From Flammeovirgaceae bacterium (GTDB taxonomy: Bacteria > Bacteroidota > Bacteroidia > Cytophagales > Cyclobacteriaceae): a DNA stretch of 64,000 bases. The stretch covers positions 310,001 through 374,000 of the forward strand of contig CP054185.1 of the NCBI GenBank assembly GCA_015180985.1, in the 5' to 3' direction. The position numbers were made by a program, and so were the translations under genes. The notes beneath the pieces were generated by a model. The model searched no databases. It saw only the letters and a list, made by a program, of their open reading frames with translations, and was not told the origin of the DNA. Shown one piece after another: positions 52,731-64,000 of this stretch. The first letter of the stretch is position 1. The number at the start of each line of letters is the position of its first letter.

Positions 52731-55007
52731 ATGTCGCTCAAAATACGTAAACAGGAAGCACTCAACTACCACATGCAGGGCCAGCCCGGTAAGATTGAAG
52801 TTGTGCCAACAAAAATGCTTAGCTCCCAACTTGATCTGGCCTTAGCCTACTCGCCCGGTGTGGCCGAACCCTGCAAGGAAATTGCGGTTAACAAAGAAGA
52901 AGCCTACAAGTACACGTCCAAAGGCAACCTGGTGGCCGTTATCTCCAATGGCACAGCCGTACTTGGTTTAGGCAACATCGGAGCCGATGCGGCTAAACCG
53001 GTAATGGAAGGCAAAGGTGTGCTCTTTAAAAAATTTGCCGGCATTGATGTATTTGATATTGAAATTGACGAAACCGATCCGGATAAATTTATTCACATCG
53101 TTAAATCGCTTGAGCCCACCTTTGGAGGCGTTAACCTCGAAGACATTAAAGCGCCTGAGTGTTTTAAAATTGAACAGGTGCTGCGGGAAAAAATGAATAT
53201 CCCCGTAATGCACGATGACCAGCACGGAACAGCCATCATTTCGGGTGCCGCTTTGTTAAATGCGCTTGAGCTGGTCGGAAAAAAAATCAACGAAATAAAA
53301 CTGGTGATAAACGGGGCCGGTGCGGCTGCCGTAAGTTGTACGCGCCTGTATTTTCAACTGGGCGTGAAACCGGAAAACACCGTGATGTGCGACAGCCGCG
53401 GAGTAATACGTAAAGACCGACCCGACCTGGACTCCATAAAAGCCGAGTTTGCCACAGCCCGCAACATAAATACCCTGCAGGAAGCCATGAACGGTGCCGA
53501 TGTATTCGTAGGGCTAAGCAAAGCCGATGTATTGACCCCGGCCGACATTAAGGCCATGGCAGCCGACCCGATTGTGTTTGCCCTGGCAAATCCCAATCCG
53601 GAAATTGATTACGAAGTCGCCCGTAAATCACGGCCCGACCTCATTATGGCTACAGGCCGATCGGACCATCCCAACCAGGTAAATAATGTATTGGGCTTTC
53701 CGTACATATTCCGCGGAGCACTCGATGTGCGCGCAACCGAGATTAACGAAGAAATGAAACTGGCGGCCGTCTACGCACTGGCCAAACTGGCCAAAGAACC
53801 GGTACCCGATATGGTGGTGAAAGCGTATGGCGATGACAAGTTATCGTTTGGAAGAAATTACCTCATACCCAAACCCCTCGACCCCCGCCTCATTACAGCC
53901 ATCTCACCTGCTGTTGCCAAAGCCGCGATGGACTCGGGCATGGCTAAAATACCCATTACCGACTGGGGCGCCTACCACCAGCAACTGCTAAACCGGATAG
54001 GTATTGACCAGAAACTGATGACACGCATAATTGATCGCGCCAAGAAAGACCCCAAGCGTGTTGTATTTTCAGAGGCCCATCACCATAAAATTTTAAAAGC
54101 TGCACAAATTCTGCAGGACGAAGGCATTGCCAAACCCATTTTGCTGGGTGATAAAAATGAAATTGAAAACCTGATTAAAGAACACAAACTCGAACTGGAC
54201 TGCCCCATCATCAGCACCTTGGATGAGCACGAAAAATGTAAAACCTTTGCCGAACTACTGCATCAAAAAAGGCAACGCAAAGGATTAACGTATCGCGATT
54301 GCCTTCAACTAATGCGCGACCGAAACTATTATGGCGCCATGATGGTGGAGACCGGAGAAGCTGATGCCCTGGTAAGTGGCTTAACCAAAGATTACCCCAA
54401 AACCATTCTCCCCTCGTTGCAAATAATCGGTATGGCTCCGGGTGTAAGCCGCGTGGCCGGCATGTACATTATTTTAAACAAACGCGGCACCTACTTTTTT
54501 GCCGATACAACCGTTAATTTGAATCCGAACACCGAGGAGTTGGTGGATATCATCGGGCTTACCGCCCGCGGAGTGCGTTTCTTTGATATGGAACCCCGCG
54601 TTGCGGTACTCTCCTATTCAAATTTCGGTTCATCAAAAGGCGAAGTACCCGAAAAAACAAGCGAAGCCGTTAAGCGTGCACGCCAGAAATTTCCTGACCT
54701 GGTAATTGATGGCGACATCCAGGCTAACGTGGCATTGAATACTGAAATCCAAAAAGAAAACTACCCGTTCAGCGCCCTGGCTAATGAAGGTGCCAACACC
54801 CTTATTTTTCCGAACCTGGCTTCAGGTAACATTGCCTACAAGTTGCTGATGGAAATTGGTGGGGCCGAAGCCATCGGCCCGATACTGTTGGGTATGAAAA
54901 AGCCGGTTCATGTGTTGCAGTTGGGCAGTTCCATTCGCGAAATAGTAAACATGGCCGCGATTGCCGTAGTGGATGCTCAGTTGTATGCACAGCACGATCA
55001 TTTGTAG
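52731..55007 (+). CDS. maeB: NADP-dependent malic enzyme with phosphotransacetylase-like domain
   Basis: A 758-residue two-domain protein. Residues 1-425 are a malic enzyme ([70 protein letters not shown]), turning malate to pyruvate, CO2 and NADPH. The rest resembles phosphotransacetylase ([40 protein letters not shown]) and in characterised MaeB proteins is regulatory, binding acetyl-CoA, rather than catalytic. Length fits the family. It has its own promoter. Confidence 0.95.
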   Translation: MSLKIRKQEALNYHMQGQPGKIEVVPTKMLSSQLDLALAYSPGVAEPCKEIAVNKEEAYKYTSKGNLVAVISNGTAVLGLGNIGADAAKPVMEGKGVLFKKFAGIDVFDIEIDETDPDKFIHIVKSLEPTFGGVNLEDIKAPECFKIEQVLREKMNIPVMHDDQHGTAIISGAALLNALELVGKKINEIKLVINGAGAAAVSCTRLYFQLGVKPENTVMCDSRGVIRKDRPDLDSIKAEFATARNINTLQEAMNGADVFVGLSKADVLTPADIKAMAADPIVFALANPNPEIDYEVARKSRPDLIMATGRSDHPNQVNNVLGFPYIFRGALDVRATEINEEMKLAAVYALAKLAKEPVPDMVVKAYGDDKLSFGRNYLIPKPLDPRLITAISPAVAKAAMDSGMAKIPITDWGAYHQQLLNRIGIDQKLMTRIIDRAKKDPKRVVFSEAHHHKILKAAQILQDEGIAKPILLGDKNEIENLIKEHKLELDCPIISTLDEHEKCKTFAELLHQKRQRKGLTYRDCLQLMRDRNYYGAMMVETGEADALVSGLTKDYPKTILPSLQIIGMAPGVSRVAGMYIILNKRGTYFFADTTVNLNPNTEELVDIIGLTARGVRFFDMEPRVAVLSYSNFGSSKGEVPEKTSEAVKRARQKFPDLVIDGDIQANVALNTEIQKENYPFSALANEGANTLIFPNLASGNIAYKLLMEIGGAEAIGPILLGMKKPVHVLQLGSSIREIVNMAAIAVVDAQLYAQHDHL

Positions 55008-55061
55008 GATTTCAGTTTGTAGATTGTAGATTTACCTGAATTCTGTAATCAGACTAGTACA

Positions 55062-55655
55062 ATGATCTCCTTTCTTAAAGGTACCCTTGTTCAGAGAGAT
55101 CCTACCCATGTGGTAGTTGATGTAAATGGCGTTGGCTATCATGTAAACATTTCCGTTCAAACCTACGCGGATATTAAAGACAAAGCCAGCACCGTCATCC
55201 ACACACATTTAGCCATACGCGAAGACGCCCATGTGCTTTACGGCTTTAGTACCGAGGGCGAGAAAAAACTCTTTCAGCAACTCATATCCGTTAACGGAGT
55301 TGGCCCCAGCACAGCCATTGTTATGCTTTCGTATATGTCGGCCAATGAATTACGGCAGGCCATTGCCCGGGAAGACGACCAGGCGTTACAGCGGATAAAA
55401 GGAATTGGCGGTAAAACCGCCCAGCGGGTAATAATTGAATTAAAAGACAAGGTCAGGAAGGAACTCCACGAAGATGTGAAGCAGCCAATTTCCGGCATCG
55501 GGCACAATACCTTGCGAAGCGAAGCGTTATCTGCTTTAATCACCTTAGGGATAACCCGAAGTGCAGCTGAGAAAAGTGTGGATGCGGTCCTGAAAAGATC
55601 AGGAAATACGATTACTTTGGAGGATTTAGTGAAACAAGCACTTAAAAACGCCTGA
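55062..55655 (+). CDS. ruvA: Holliday junction branch migration protein RuvA
   Basis: A 197-residue DNA-binding protein with the N-terminal OB fold (MISFLKGTLVQRDPTHVVVD), tandem helix-hairpin-helix motifs (LISVNGVGPSTAIVMLS and LQRIKGIGGKTAQRVIIELK) and the C-terminal domain III that contacts RuvB. It recognises four-way junctions in recombination. sprA follows after 14 bases. Confidence 0.96.
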   Translation: MISFLKGTLVQRDPTHVVVDVNGVGYHVNISVQTYADIKDKASTVIHTHLAIREDAHVLYGFSTEGEKKLFQQLISVNGVGPSTAIVMLSYMSANELRQAIAREDDQALQRIKGIGGKTAQRVIIELKDKVRKELHEDVKQPISGIGHNTLRSEALSALITLGITRSAAEKSVDAVLKRSGNTITLEDLVKQALKNA

Positions 55656-55669
55656 GTCACACCCAGACC

Positions 55670-58600
55670 TTGAACCGATTGAAGTTACTCGCAGCTATAG
55701 CTTATGTCCTGCTTGCGGCAGGCCCTGCCGTTATTTCAGCAAGCGCTCAGCAGGATACCACACAACAATCCTACCGGCCCAGCCGCAGACCTACTTTTCA
55801 GTTACGCGACCGGTATGGTGATCCTTTCTCCAACACCACCACCCTCTCGCCCTTATTTCTTAAAGAACCAACCCAAGTCAGCTACGACATTGAACTGGAC
55901 TCAACCCTTAACTACACCCTTTATGAAAAAATCGGTAACCTGAACTACCGGCCGGTTACTACCATGTCGTTCGAAGAGTTTAACGCTTACCAGGAACGGC
56001 AGCTATTAAAAAGTTACTGGCAGGGTAAGTCGCGTAGTCAGCTGGGCGAAAGCCCCGTCAGCAACCGGGGGTTTGCTCCTAAAATTTTTATCAGCCCCGT
56101 ACTCGACCGGATTTTTGGAGGCAGCTATGTGGAGCTGATACCCCGGGGATTCGTTACACTCGATTTTGGAGCCTCCTTTCAACGCATCAACAATCCAAAT
56201 ATACCCATCCGCCAACAGCGAAACGGGGGCTTTGAGTTCGATCAGCAAATCAACATGAGCGTAATCGGTAAGGTGGGCGAAAAACTTGCTGTAAGCGCCA
56301 ACTTCGATAACAACAATTCTTTTGACTTTCAAAACAATATGAAGGTGGAGTACACCGGGTTCAAGGAAGACATTCTGAAAAAACTGGAGATTGGTAACGT
56401 AAGCCTGCCGCTGAATAATTCCCTCATTCAGGGGTCGCAAAACCTGTTTGGCGTTAAAGCACAATTGCAGTTTGGTAAAATGTATGTAACCACTATTGCT
56501 TCCACACAACGTGGTAAGGTTTCTTCCATTGACATTCCCGGAGGCAACCAGGGGCAGGGCAGGCCTTTTGAAATTATTGCTTCCAACTACGATGAAAACC
56601 GCAATTTTTTCCTGGGTCATTTCTTTCGCGATAACTATGAAGAATGGCTGAAAAACCCACCCCAGATTTACTCCGGTGTAAATATAACCCGCGTTGAAGT
56701 GTACCTTCTTAACAGAAATAACGATACCCAAACCCTGCGCAACATTTTAGGGCTTATGGATCTGGGTGAAGGCTCGCGCGTATATAACAATAATGTACAA
56801 GCACGGGTACCCGGACCAAACGTAAACACGGCTAATGATTTGAGCCAGGTCTTTACACTATCGGGGGCTGACCGTGACGCCCAGGCAATTAATAATGTGC
56901 TTGAAAATGTACTCTACGGTTCCGGTGCTTTGGTTAACGGAACGGATTATGAAAAAATAACCAGTGCCCGTAAACTTAACCCCACCGAGTTTACCTTTCA
57001 CAAACAATTAGGCTACATAACGCTGCTGCGAAAACTACAAAACGATGAAGCACTTGCGGTAGCCTACGAGTACACCTACAACGGGCGCACCTATAAAGTT
57101 GGCGAACTAACAGAGGATTACGCCAGCCGCCCGGATAACGAAGTTATTTTTTTAAAACTGCTGCGCCCCCGTAAAATAGCCATCCGCGATGCCCAGCAAC
57201 GGATAATTCCTACCTGGGATTTAATGATGAAGAATATTTACACCTTAAACGTATCGCAACTCTCACGCGAAGGATTCCAACTTCGCATCGTTTATCGCGA
57301 TGACCGTACCGGCATTGACAACCCGCAACTCCAGGAAGGCGTGAACGTCCGGAACCGGCAACTTATTGAAATATTTGGGCTCGATCGGCTAAACCCGGTT
57401 AACGATTTACAACGTGATGGCAATTTCGATTTTGTGGAGGGGCTTACTATTAACGTGCAAAACGGAATGATAATATTTCCATTTGTTGAACCCTTCAACA
57501 CCGCACTTCGCAAAGCCTTTACAGGCGAACCTCAGGAAGATTTTTTAATTAACAAATATGTTTACGACACCCTGTATCGCACTACCAAAGCCGATGCCGA
57601 ATTGCTTACCACCAAGAATAAATTTTTTCTGGTAGGAACCTATGTAGCCGGTTCATCTAAAGAAATACTTATCCCCGGATTTGGCGTATCACAGGGTTCA
57701 GTGCGAATCTATGCCGGAGGGACACCTTTAATGGAAGGCGTTGACTATACCGTAGATTATACCTTCGGGCGTGTTACGATTTTAAATGATGCCATTTTAA
57801 ATTCCGGTAAAAACATTAGTGTACAGTATGAGCAGGCCGACCCGTTTGCATTCCAGACCCGGTCATTACTGGGTACCCGTTTTGACTACAAACTAAACGA
57901 TGATGTTAATTTCGGGTCCACCCTGCTGTATTACAATGAGCGGCCACTCATTACCCGTAACCTGATTGGCACCGAACCGGCACGTAACCTGCAATACGGA
58001 TTTGATTTTAATGTGCGCAAAGAAAGCCGGCTGTTAACCAAACTGGTGGATGCGTTGCCGGGCATCCAAACCAAAGAAAAATCATCCTTCAACTGGAGCG
58101 GTGAATTTGCCCAGCTGTTACCCGGAACATCAAACAAAGTACAAGGCCAGGGCACCGGCTATATCGATGACTTTGAAAATACGGCTACTCCTTTTTCATT
58201 AATGAACCCGGCCAGTTGGAAACTTGCGGCAACCCCCCGTACAGCCGACAACCGGTTTGACCCCGCCAACGGTGCCCTAAATGATATCCGAGCGGGTTTT
58301 AAGCGTGCCAAGCTGGCCTGGTATATTGTTGACAACCAGTTTTACCGCGATGGCGGACAGTTTAAACCACCCAATATTTCAAGTACTGATTTACAAAACC
58401 ATTACGTACGGGCTGTTGGCCCACAGGAAATTTTTCCGCTCCGTAACCAGACACAGGGAAACTTCTTTGAAACTATTTTCGATGTGGCCTACTACCCTGC
58501 CGAACGCGGACCATTTAACTATGATACACAAAACCTAAACCCGGCTACGGGTGACTTCACCAATCCGGCCGACCGCTGGGCAGGAATTACCACCGCCATC

Positions 58601-61600
58601 CGCACCGAAGTGGACTTCGACAAAGCCAATATTGAATACGTTGAATTCTGGCTGCTCGATCCGTTCATTAACTACACTGAAAACGGAAAAATTATTGACG
58701 GCAAGTTTAACGACTTTAATACCACCGGTGGCAAACTAATTTTTCATCTCGGCAGCATTAGCGAAGACATTATGCGGGATGGCAAACATGCCTTTGAAAA
58801 CGGCCTGCCACCCGATGGCGATGTAACCAAAGCCACCGAAAACAATTGGGGTTTTGTAACCAATCAGCAATACATAACCAATGCATTCGATAATTCTTCT
58901 TCATCACGAACGAACCAGGATGTAGGACTGGACGGTGTGCGAAACGACCAGGAACCTGTTAAGTTTCAGGATTTCTTAACCGAAGCGGCAGGCGCGCTTA
59001 CCTCCGATCCGCTAACCGTACTTCAGGCCGACCCCTCAACCGATAATTTTGTTTACTTTTTCGGAAGCCAATTAGATGCCCGTAATGCCAAAGTGCTTGA
59101 ACGTTACAAAAATTTTAACGGCACCGATGGCAATACCCCCATTACCGGCAACTCCGATATCGCCCGGTTCGGAAGCCCGTATCCGGACAACGAAGACCTG
59201 AATGCCGACAATACCCTGAGCGAGCTGGAAGAGTATTACGAATACAGCATTAACCTGAAACCCGGTGAGCTGGAAATCGGAAAAAAATACATTGCCGACA
59301 AGATTACCACCACAGCAACCGGTAGTTCCGACCTGGTAACCTGGTACCTGTTTCGCATACCGGTTCGAAATTTTGAGGGGCGCTTTGGCAACATTGACGG
59401 TTTCAAATCCATTCGGTACGCCCGCATGGTGCTTACTGAATTTCAACAACCCGTGGTGTTGCGGTTTGCCAATTTCAGAATGATCGGCAGCCGGTGGAGA
59501 AGGTACCTGGCCAGTCTGGAAGAAGCCGGATTGGTACCCGACAGCGAACCTGACTTTGACAATTTTACCGTTTCAGTGGTAAACATTGAAGAGAACGCTG
59601 CGCCTGATCCGGCTGGCAATAAATCGCCCTATGTAGTACCTCCCGGCATTGTGCGCGACCGGGACAATACCTCCTCGGTTCCGCGCCAGCTTAATGAACA
59701 ATCCATACAGGTGTGCATCGACAACCTGAAAGACGGTGATGCCCGGGCGATTTATAAGAATGTAGAAATGGACTTCTTCAACTACGGCCGGATTAAAATG
59801 TTTGTGCATGCCAACAGCGAATCGGACGATGACGACATGGTGGTTTTTATGCGCCTGGGTACTGATTTCGACCAGAACTACTACGAGGTTGAGTTACCGT
59901 TAAAAATCACTAAACCTGCCAACACCCAGGACCCGCGGGCCATCTGGCCGGAAGAAAATGAATTTAATTTTGATCTGGATAACCTGTACGCTTTAAAGGC
60001 CGAACGCGACCGGGTAAAATTTCCACTGCCTTTGGCGTATCCGTTGGAAGGACCCCGCATTATCGGCAGGCATGGCTTCCGCATCGTGGGGCGACCCGAC
60101 CTGAGCAGTGTACGCACCATTATGATTGGCGTGCGTAATCCGCGCACGGCTGATAAGCGTGCTCACTCGGTGTGCATTTGGGCAAACGAACTTCGCCTGA
60201 CAGACTTTGACCGCACGGCAGGATGGGCCGTAAATACCGCACTCGGTGTAAAACTTGCCGATTTTGCAACGGTATCCACCTCGGTGCGCTACACTACTTT
60301 CGGCTTTGGTAGCGTAAGCTCAAAAATCAGTGAGCGCACCCGCGAAGAAACCACCGCATTTGATATTACATCCAGTATCAATGTTGATAAACTATTGCCG
60401 GGTAATCATGGCATTGTAATACCCTTGCTGCTAAGTTATCAAACAACCACCATCAACCCCAATTACGATCCGGCCAATCCGGATCAGCGATTGGATGCCG
60501 CTCTTAAATCATTCTCGAGCGATGCCGAACGAAATGCTTACCTGAATATTATCCGCGACAGTGAGGTGCGTAGGGCAATTAATTTTACAAACGTCAGGAA
60601 AACCAAAGTCAAACCCGATGCCCGATCAAACCTGTGGGACATTGAAAATTTTTCATTCAGTTACCGGTATAGCGAAATTACCCGGAGAAACTTTACTATT
60701 GCTGATTTTCTGAAACAGGATTATGGTGGCTCCATCGCTTACAATTTTGCTCCGAAAGGAGCCGGGATTGAACCGTTTAAAAAATCAGAAGGTTTAAAAT
60801 CACCGTATTTAAAATTCATTAAGGATTTCAACTTTAGTTTATTACCCAACAACATTGCTGTGCGGGGCGACCTGGATCGGTCCTTCTCACGAACCATTTA
60901 CAGAAACTCGCTTTCCGATTCAGAGCCCAACTACCTTAAGTACTTTACCTTTAACCGGTTGTACAACCTGCAGTGGAACCTTTCAAAAAACCTGTCGCTT
61001 ACCTATGCCGCCCGGGCCAACGCCATTATTGACGAACCCGAGGGTGACATCAACACCAAAGAAAAACGCGATAGCATAATGACTAACCTGAAGAAATTCG
61101 GGCGGATGAAAAATTTCGATCAAAGCGTAACCATCAACTACACCCTTCCGCTTGACAAATTCCCGGTTACCGACTGGCTGGGTGCAGACTACCGTTACCA
61201 GGTTAACTACAACTGGAAAGCCGGGCCGTTTAACAAACCCGATAACCAGGTTAAACCGGGTGAACAGGATTTACCCGACAGCCTGGACTTTAAAAACACC
61301 ATCCAAAACAACCGCGACCAAACCCTTACCGGCCTTATTGATCTGGTAAAACTGTATAACAAAGTGGGGTTCTTAAAGAAAATCAACACACCGCCCAAAC
61401 CCCCGGCACGCCAGCCCACCCAACCTGATACCACCAAATCCGCACCACCCCTGGTAAAAGGATTTTTACGGCTGCTTATGTCGTTACGATCAGTTAATGG
61501 AACGTACACCATTATTGAAGGTACAATATTACCAGGCTTCGAACCAACAACGCGCTTTCTGGGGATGGACAGGCAGTGGGATGCGCCCGGCTGGGGGTTT

Positions 61601-62821
61601 GTTTTTGGAAGTCAGAATCCGGATATCCGGTTTAAGGCGGCACAAAACGGATGGCTCACCAACTCCACTTCATTAACAGCACCCTTCACGCAATCGGTAA
61701 CCCGGGCCATTAGCGCACGAGCCAATATTGAGCCCTCGCCCGATTTAAAAATTCAACTTGATGTTAAAAAAGATGTGACCGATGCTTACCAGGAAATATT
61801 CCGGTTTGATAATGTAATGAACGATTATATATCGCTTAACCCCAGTCGTACCGGCAGCTATAAAATTTCAACCATCGCCATTAAAACAACATTTCGCTCC
61901 GATAATAACGACCTGGCGTCTTCAGTCTTCAGGCAATTCGAACAAAACCTGGATGACATTACCAATCGTTTCAGAGCCATTACCGGAAATGAATATGATA
62001 CCATCGGCCAGGATGTGATAATCCCTACCTTTATTGCAACCTATACCGGAAAAGATGTAAACAAAGTAAGCCTCAGTCCCTTCCCGAAAAACCCGTTACC
62101 CAACTGGCGTTTGGATTATACCGGATTAACTAAAATAAAAAGCATTGGCGATAAATTTCAATCGGTAACCATCTCCCATGCCTACACTGCGTCCTATGGC
62201 GTAATGAACTACTCCAATTCATTGCAGTACGGAGGTATCGATACCGTAGGTATTAACATACCGATTGAAAAATACAACAACGGAATATTCTCGTACCCTA
62301 ATGCCAGCGGTCAGATAATTCCCATTTACGTTATCAGCCAGGTAATGATTTCGGAACAATTTGCGCCATTGATTGGGATAAACCTGCGCACGAAAAGCCG
62401 GTTTACGGCACGGGCAGAATACAAAACCAAACGCGACTTAGCCCTCAACATTTCAAACGCGCAAATTACCGAGGTAAACACCAAAGACGTTTCTGTTGAG
62501 ATCGGCTATACAAAAAACAACATGCGGCTGCCGTTTAAATCGGAAGGGCGCACCATTGTACTGAAAAACGATGTAACCTTCAGAATGAACCTTACCGTGT
62601 CCGATCAGTCAACCATCCAGCGGAAAATCAACGAATTAAATGTGCTCACCAACGGCAACATCAACTTTCAGTTACGACCCAACATCAGTTATGTGGTTAA
62701 CCAGCGGTTAAACATCCAGGCCTACTTTGAACGCACCATCAACGAACCGCTGGTTTCCAACTCCTTCCGCAGGGCAACCACCCGCTTTGGCTTCCAGGTA
62801 CGGTTTAGCCTTGCCCAATAA
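55670..62821 (+). CDS. sprA: Type IX secretion translocon SprA
   Basis: A 2383-residue outer-membrane protein, the size expected for SprA/SOV, the 36-strand barrel that is the channel of the type IX secretion system. A signal peptide (cleavage near SASAQ) is followed by the SprA N-terminal region, then domain-scale beta-rich stretches, for example [20 protein letters not shown], the [20 protein letters not shown] plug-type repeat, and a C-terminal barrel end [14 protein letters not shown]. The system secretes adhesins and enzymes with sorting tails and powers gliding in many relatives. The start must be TTG since no ATG precedes the signal peptide. It is likely co-transcribed with ruvA. Confidence 0.96.
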   Translation: MNRLKLLAAIAYVLLAAGPAVISASAQQDTTQQSYRPSRRPTFQLRDRYGDPFSNTTTLSPLFLKEPTQVSYDIELDSTLNYTLYEKIGNLNYRPVTTMSFEEFNAYQERQLLKSYWQGKSRSQLGESPVSNRGFAPKIFISPVLDRIFGGSYVELIPRGFVTLDFGASFQRINNPNIPIRQQRNGGFEFDQQINMSVIGKVGEKLAVSANFDNNNSFDFQNNMKVEYTGFKEDILKKLEIGNVSLPLNNSLIQGSQNLFGVKAQLQFGKMYVTTIASTQRGKVSSIDIPGGNQGQGRPFEIIASNYDENRNFFLGHFFRDNYEEWLKNPPQIYSGVNITRVEVYLLNRNNDTQTLRNILGLMDLGEGSRVYNNNVQARVPGPNVNTANDLSQVFTLSGADRDAQAINNVLENVLYGSGALVNGTDYEKITSARKLNPTEFTFHKQLGYITLLRKLQNDEALAVAYEYTYNGRTYKVGELTEDYASRPDNEVIFLKLLRPRKIAIRDAQQRIIPTWDLMMKNIYTLNVSQLSREGFQLRIVYRDDRTGIDNPQLQEGVNVRNRQLIEIFGLDRLNPVNDLQRDGNFDFVEGLTINVQNGMIIFPFVEPFNTALRKAFTGEPQEDFLINKYVYDTLYRTTKADAELLTTKNKFFLVGTYVAGSSKEILIPGFGVSQGSVRIYAGGTPLMEGVDYTVDYTFGRVTILNDAILNSGKNISVQYEQADPFAFQTRSLLGTRFDYKLNDDVNFGSTLLYYNERPLITRNLIGTEPARNLQYGFDFNVRKESRLLTKLVDALPGIQTKEKSSFNWSGEFAQLLPGTSNKVQGQGTGYIDDFENTATPFSLMNPASWKLAATPRTADNRFDPANGALNDIRAGFKRAKLAWYIVDNQFYRDGGQFKPPNISSTDLQNHYVRAVGPQEIFPLRNQTQGNFFETIFDVAYYPAERGPFNYDTQNLNPATGDFTNPADRWAGITTAIRTEVDFDKANIEYVEFWLLDPFINYTENGKIIDGKFNDFNTTGGKLIFHLGSISEDIMRDGKHAFENGLPPDGDVTKATENNWGFVTNQQYITNAFDNSSSSRTNQDVGLDGVRNDQEPVKFQDFLTEAAGALTSDPLTVLQADPSTDNFVYFFGSQLDARNAKVLERYKNFNGTDGNTPITGNSDIARFGSPYPDNEDLNADNTLSELEEYYEYSINLKPGELEIGKKYIADKITTTATGSSDLVTWYLFRIPVRNFEGRFGNIDGFKSIRYARMVLTEFQQPVVLRFANFRMIGSRWRRYLASLEEAGLVPDSEPDFDNFTVSVVNIEENAAPDPAGNKSPYVVPPGIVRDRDNTSSVPRQLNEQSIQVCIDNLKDGDARAIYKNVEMDFFNYGRIKMFVHANSESDDDDMVVFMRLGTDFDQNYYEVELPLKITKPANTQDPRAIWPEENEFNFDLDNLYALKAERDRVKFPLPLAYPLEGPRIIGRHGFRIVGRPDLSSVRTIMIGVRNPRTADKRAHSVCIWANELRLTDFDRTAGWAVNTALGVKLADFATVSTSVRYTTFGFGSVSSKISERTREETTAFDITSSINVDKLLPGNHGIVIPLLLSYQTTTINPNYDPANPDQRLDAALKSFSSDAERNAYLNIIRDSEVRRAINFTNVRKTKVKPDARSNLWDIENFSFSYRYSEITRRNFTIADFLKQDYGGSIAYNFAPKGAGIEPFKKSEGLKSPYLKFIKDFNFSLLPNNIAVRGDLDRSFSRTIYRNSLSDSEPNYLKYFTFNRLYNLQWNLSKNLSLTYAARANAIIDEPEGDINTKEKRDSIMTNLKKFGRMKNFDQSVTINYTLPLDKFPVTDWLGADYRYQVNYNWKAGPFNKPDNQVKPGEQDLPDSLDFKNTIQNNRDQTLTGLIDLVKLYNKVGFLKKINTPPKPPARQPTQPDTTKSAPPLVKGFLRLLMSLRSVNGTYTIIEGTILPGFEPTTRFLGMDRQWDAPGWGFVFGSQNPDIRFKAAQNGWLTNSTSLTAPFTQSVTRAISARANIEPSPDLKIQLDVKKDVTDAYQEIFRFDNVMNDYISLNPSRTGSYKISTIAIKTTFRSDNNDLASSVFRQFEQNLDDITNRFRAITGNEYDTIGQDVIIPTFIATYTGKDVNKVSLSPFPKNPLPNWRLDYTGLTKIKSIGDKFQSVTISHAYTASYGVMNYSNSLQYGGIDTVGINIPIEKYNNGIFSYPNASGQIIPIYVISQVMISEQFAPLIGINLRTKSRFTARAEYKTKRDLALNISNAQITEVNTKDVSVEIGYTKNNMRLPFKSEGRTIVLKNDVTFRMNLTVSDQSTIQRKINELNVLTNGNINFQLRPNISYVVNQRLNIQAYFERTINEPLVSNSFRRATTRFGFQVRFSLAQ

Positions 62822-62858
62822 TTATACAGGCCGCCTCATCCGCATTACACAATTGTAT

Positions 62859-62866
62859 TAACTTTG
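62859..62866 (+). promoter_or_regulatory. Minus-7 box upstream of gcvH
   Basis: TAACTTTG matches TAnnTTTG 20 bases before the gcvH start codon. The upstream box is not clear. Confidence 0.4.
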
Positions 62867-62886
62867 AGACTTTAACTTTCAATGCT

Positions 62887-63267
62887 ATGAACATTCCTTC
62901 CGAACTGAAGTACACCAAAGACCACGAATGGATAAAACTTGAAGGCACAACAGCCACCGTAGGCATTACCGATTTTGCCCAGGGCGAATTGGGCGATATC
63001 GTTTATATTGATATTACCACCGTTGGCCAGGATGTAAACCAACACGATATTTTTGGAACCGTGGAGGCCGTAAAAACCGTTTCGGATTTATACATGCCCG
63101 TAAGCGGCAAAGTACTTGAGGTCAACCCGGCTTTGGAAGCCAACCCCGAAAAAGTAAACGCGGATCCGTATGGCGAAGGGTGGATGGTAAAAGTAGAGGT
63201 AAAAAATCCGGCTGATGTTGCCGCGTTGCTTTCAGCCGAACAGTATAAAGAACTTATCGGAAAGTAA
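62887..63267 (+). CDS. gcvH: Glycine cleavage system H protein
   Basis: A 126-residue lipoyl carrier of the glycine cleavage system. The lipoylated residue is Lys63 in [12 protein letters not shown], with the family motif [12 protein letters not shown] near the start. It shuttles the aminomethyl group between the P, T and L proteins. lipA, which makes the lipoyl group, lies directly downstream, and threonine breakdown upstream in the window yields its substrate glycine. Confidence 0.96.
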   Translation: MNIPSELKYTKDHEWIKLEGTTATVGITDFAQGELGDIVYIDITTVGQDVNQHDIFGTVEAVKTVSDLYMPVSGKVLEVNPALEANPEKVNADPYGEGWMVKVEVKNPADVAALLSAEQYKELIGK

Positions 63268-63306
63268 GTTGTTTAAGTACATGCGGTGAAGCATGTTTAA
63301 CCCGGC

Positions 63307-64000
63307 ATGATCGAATTACCCACCATAGCGCCCCCGGCTAACCGAAAGCCCAACTGGCTTCGGGTTAAATTGCCCGTGGGCCCTGAGTACGCCAAAGTGC
63401 GCAGGCTTGTGGATGAACATAAACTGCACACCATCTGCGAAAGCGGCAACTGCCCCAACATGGGCGAATGCTGGGGTGCAGGCACAGCTACGTTCATGAT
63501 CCTCGGCAACATTTGTACGCGCAGCTGCACGTTTTGTGCAGTAGCCACCGGCCGGCCAACCGAGTACGACACAGAAGAACCACGAAGAGTTGCCGAAGCC
63601 ATTAAAACCATGGGGGTTAAGCATGCTGTTATTACTTCGGTTAACCGCGATGAACTGAAAGACCGGGGCGCTGAAATCTGGTACCAAACGGTTGTACAAA
63701 CAAAACAACTCAGTCCGGCAACAACCATTGAAACGCTGATACCCGATACGAAGGGAAACTGGGATGCTCTTTACCGGATGATTGAAGGCGGCCAGGAAGT
63801 GGTGAGCCACAATATGGAAACCGTGGAACGCCTGTACCGGATGGTACGCCCGCAGGCAAAATACGAGCGCAGCCTGGAACAACTTAAACGCATACGCGAG
63901 GCCGGCAAGCGAACCAAATCGGGTATTATGCTGGGTGTAGGCGAAACCAAAGAAGAAGTATTCAAAGCGATGGATGACCTGGTTGAGCACGGGTTGTTGA
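63307..64000 (+). CDS. lipA: Lipoyl synthase, N-terminal part
   Basis: The first 231 residues of LipA, a radical SAM enzyme that inserts sulfur into octanoyl groups on proteins such as GcvH; the reading frame runs off the right edge. The auxiliary cluster uses Cys44, 49 and 55 ([12 protein letters not shown]) and the radical SAM cluster Cys70, 74 and 77 (CTRSCTFC). TSVNRDEL matches the usual TSVDRDDL-type motif. I chose the ATG giving [20 protein letters not shown]. It is 39 bases after gcvH. Confidence 0.96.
   Translation, partial: MIELPTIAPPANRKPNWLRVKLPVGPEYAKVRRLVDEHKLHTICESGNCPNMGECWGAGTATFMILGNICTRSCTFCAVATGRPTEYDTEEPRRVAEAIKTMGVKHAVITSVNRDELKDRGAEIWYQTVVQTKQLSPATTIETLIPDTKGNWDALYRMIEGGQEVVSHNMETVERLYRMVRPQAKYERSLEQLKRIREAGKRTKSGIMLGVGETKEEVFKAMDDLVEHGLL

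Noticed and set aside
56006-56731. A 241-codon open frame on the minus strand within sprA
   Set aside because: Lies wholly inside the well-supported sprA frame, with no signal peptide or family motif.
61380-61445. Possible domain break or frameshift in sprA at a Pro-rich stretch
   Set aside because: The frame is open throughout and similar Pro/Thr-rich linkers are plausible within such barrels.

Overview
The window is a contiguous piece of a Bacteroidota chromosome, most likely from the order Cytophagales. The clues are an infA-map-secY gene order inside the ribosomal operon, the type IX secretion translocon SprA plus a cargo protein with a type IX sorting tail, several families largely confined to this phylum (DUF1599, DUF4292, DUF4837, BT_3928-type DoxX), and promoters of the form TTTG-N19-TAnnTTTG. 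I see no transposase, prophage, CRISPR array, rRNA or tRNA. Genes are packed tightly and no stretch longer than 300 bases lacks a gene.

Layout. (1) 1-11.7 kb, minus strand: the fused S10/spc ribosomal protein operon from rplC to rpmJ and the start of rpsM, with secY, map and infA inside. rpsJ is not upstream of rplC. Two near-identical promoters, one before rplC and one inside the operon before rpsH, both sit next to hairpins. (2) 11.8-18.1 kb: an iron/cobalamin-type ABC importer pair without a binding protein, a TPR lipoprotein, an alpha-glucan phosphorylase homologue whose PLP lysine is replaced by threonine, a lipoprotein MsrB, a small outer-membrane-type protein and a Crp/Fnr regulator. 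(3) 18.1-27.7 kb: genes around a periplasmic molybdenum hydroxylase (MOSC protein, IorA/IorB subunits, XdhC, MocA-like nucleotidyltransferase) mixed with SCO1, a monohaem cytochrome c lipoprotein, a subtilase, and a DUF559 endonuclease gene linked to a duplicated 69-bp palindromic repeat that is translated into two different proteins. (4) 27.8-37.9 kb: WG-repeat protein, FloA-NfeD membrane pair, proS, a Trp/Tyr/Gly-rich secreted protein, an OmpP1/FadL-type porin, aroK, a DoxX-like protein and DUF1599. (5) 37.9-43.1 kb: folP and the c-di-AMP cyclase cdaA, a divergent kbl/threonine dehydrogenase pair for threonine-to-glycine breakdown, and a type IX cargo protein. (6) 43.1-52.7 kb: an envelope block (flippase, TPR protein, DUF4292, EnvC-like factor, TatA, GatA, MltD-like transglycosylase, DUF4837). 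(7) 52.7-64 kb: maeB, ruvA, the giant sprA, gcvH and the start of lipA.

How the genes fit together: GcvH is a lipoylated protein and LipA makes lipoyl groups; kbl and the dehydrogenase together convert threonine to glycine, which feeds the glycine cleavage system. MOSC, XdhC and MocA-like proteins are typical helpers for the Mo cofactor used by IorB, which has a twin-arginine leader; a TatA subunit is encoded about 25 kb away. SprA would export the sorting-tail protein. Most of the window is ordinary core genome. The points most worth a second look are the DUF559/palindrome unit, the lysine-less phosphorylase, the hairpin-associated ribosomal promoters and the periplasmic Mo-hydroxylase neighbourhood.
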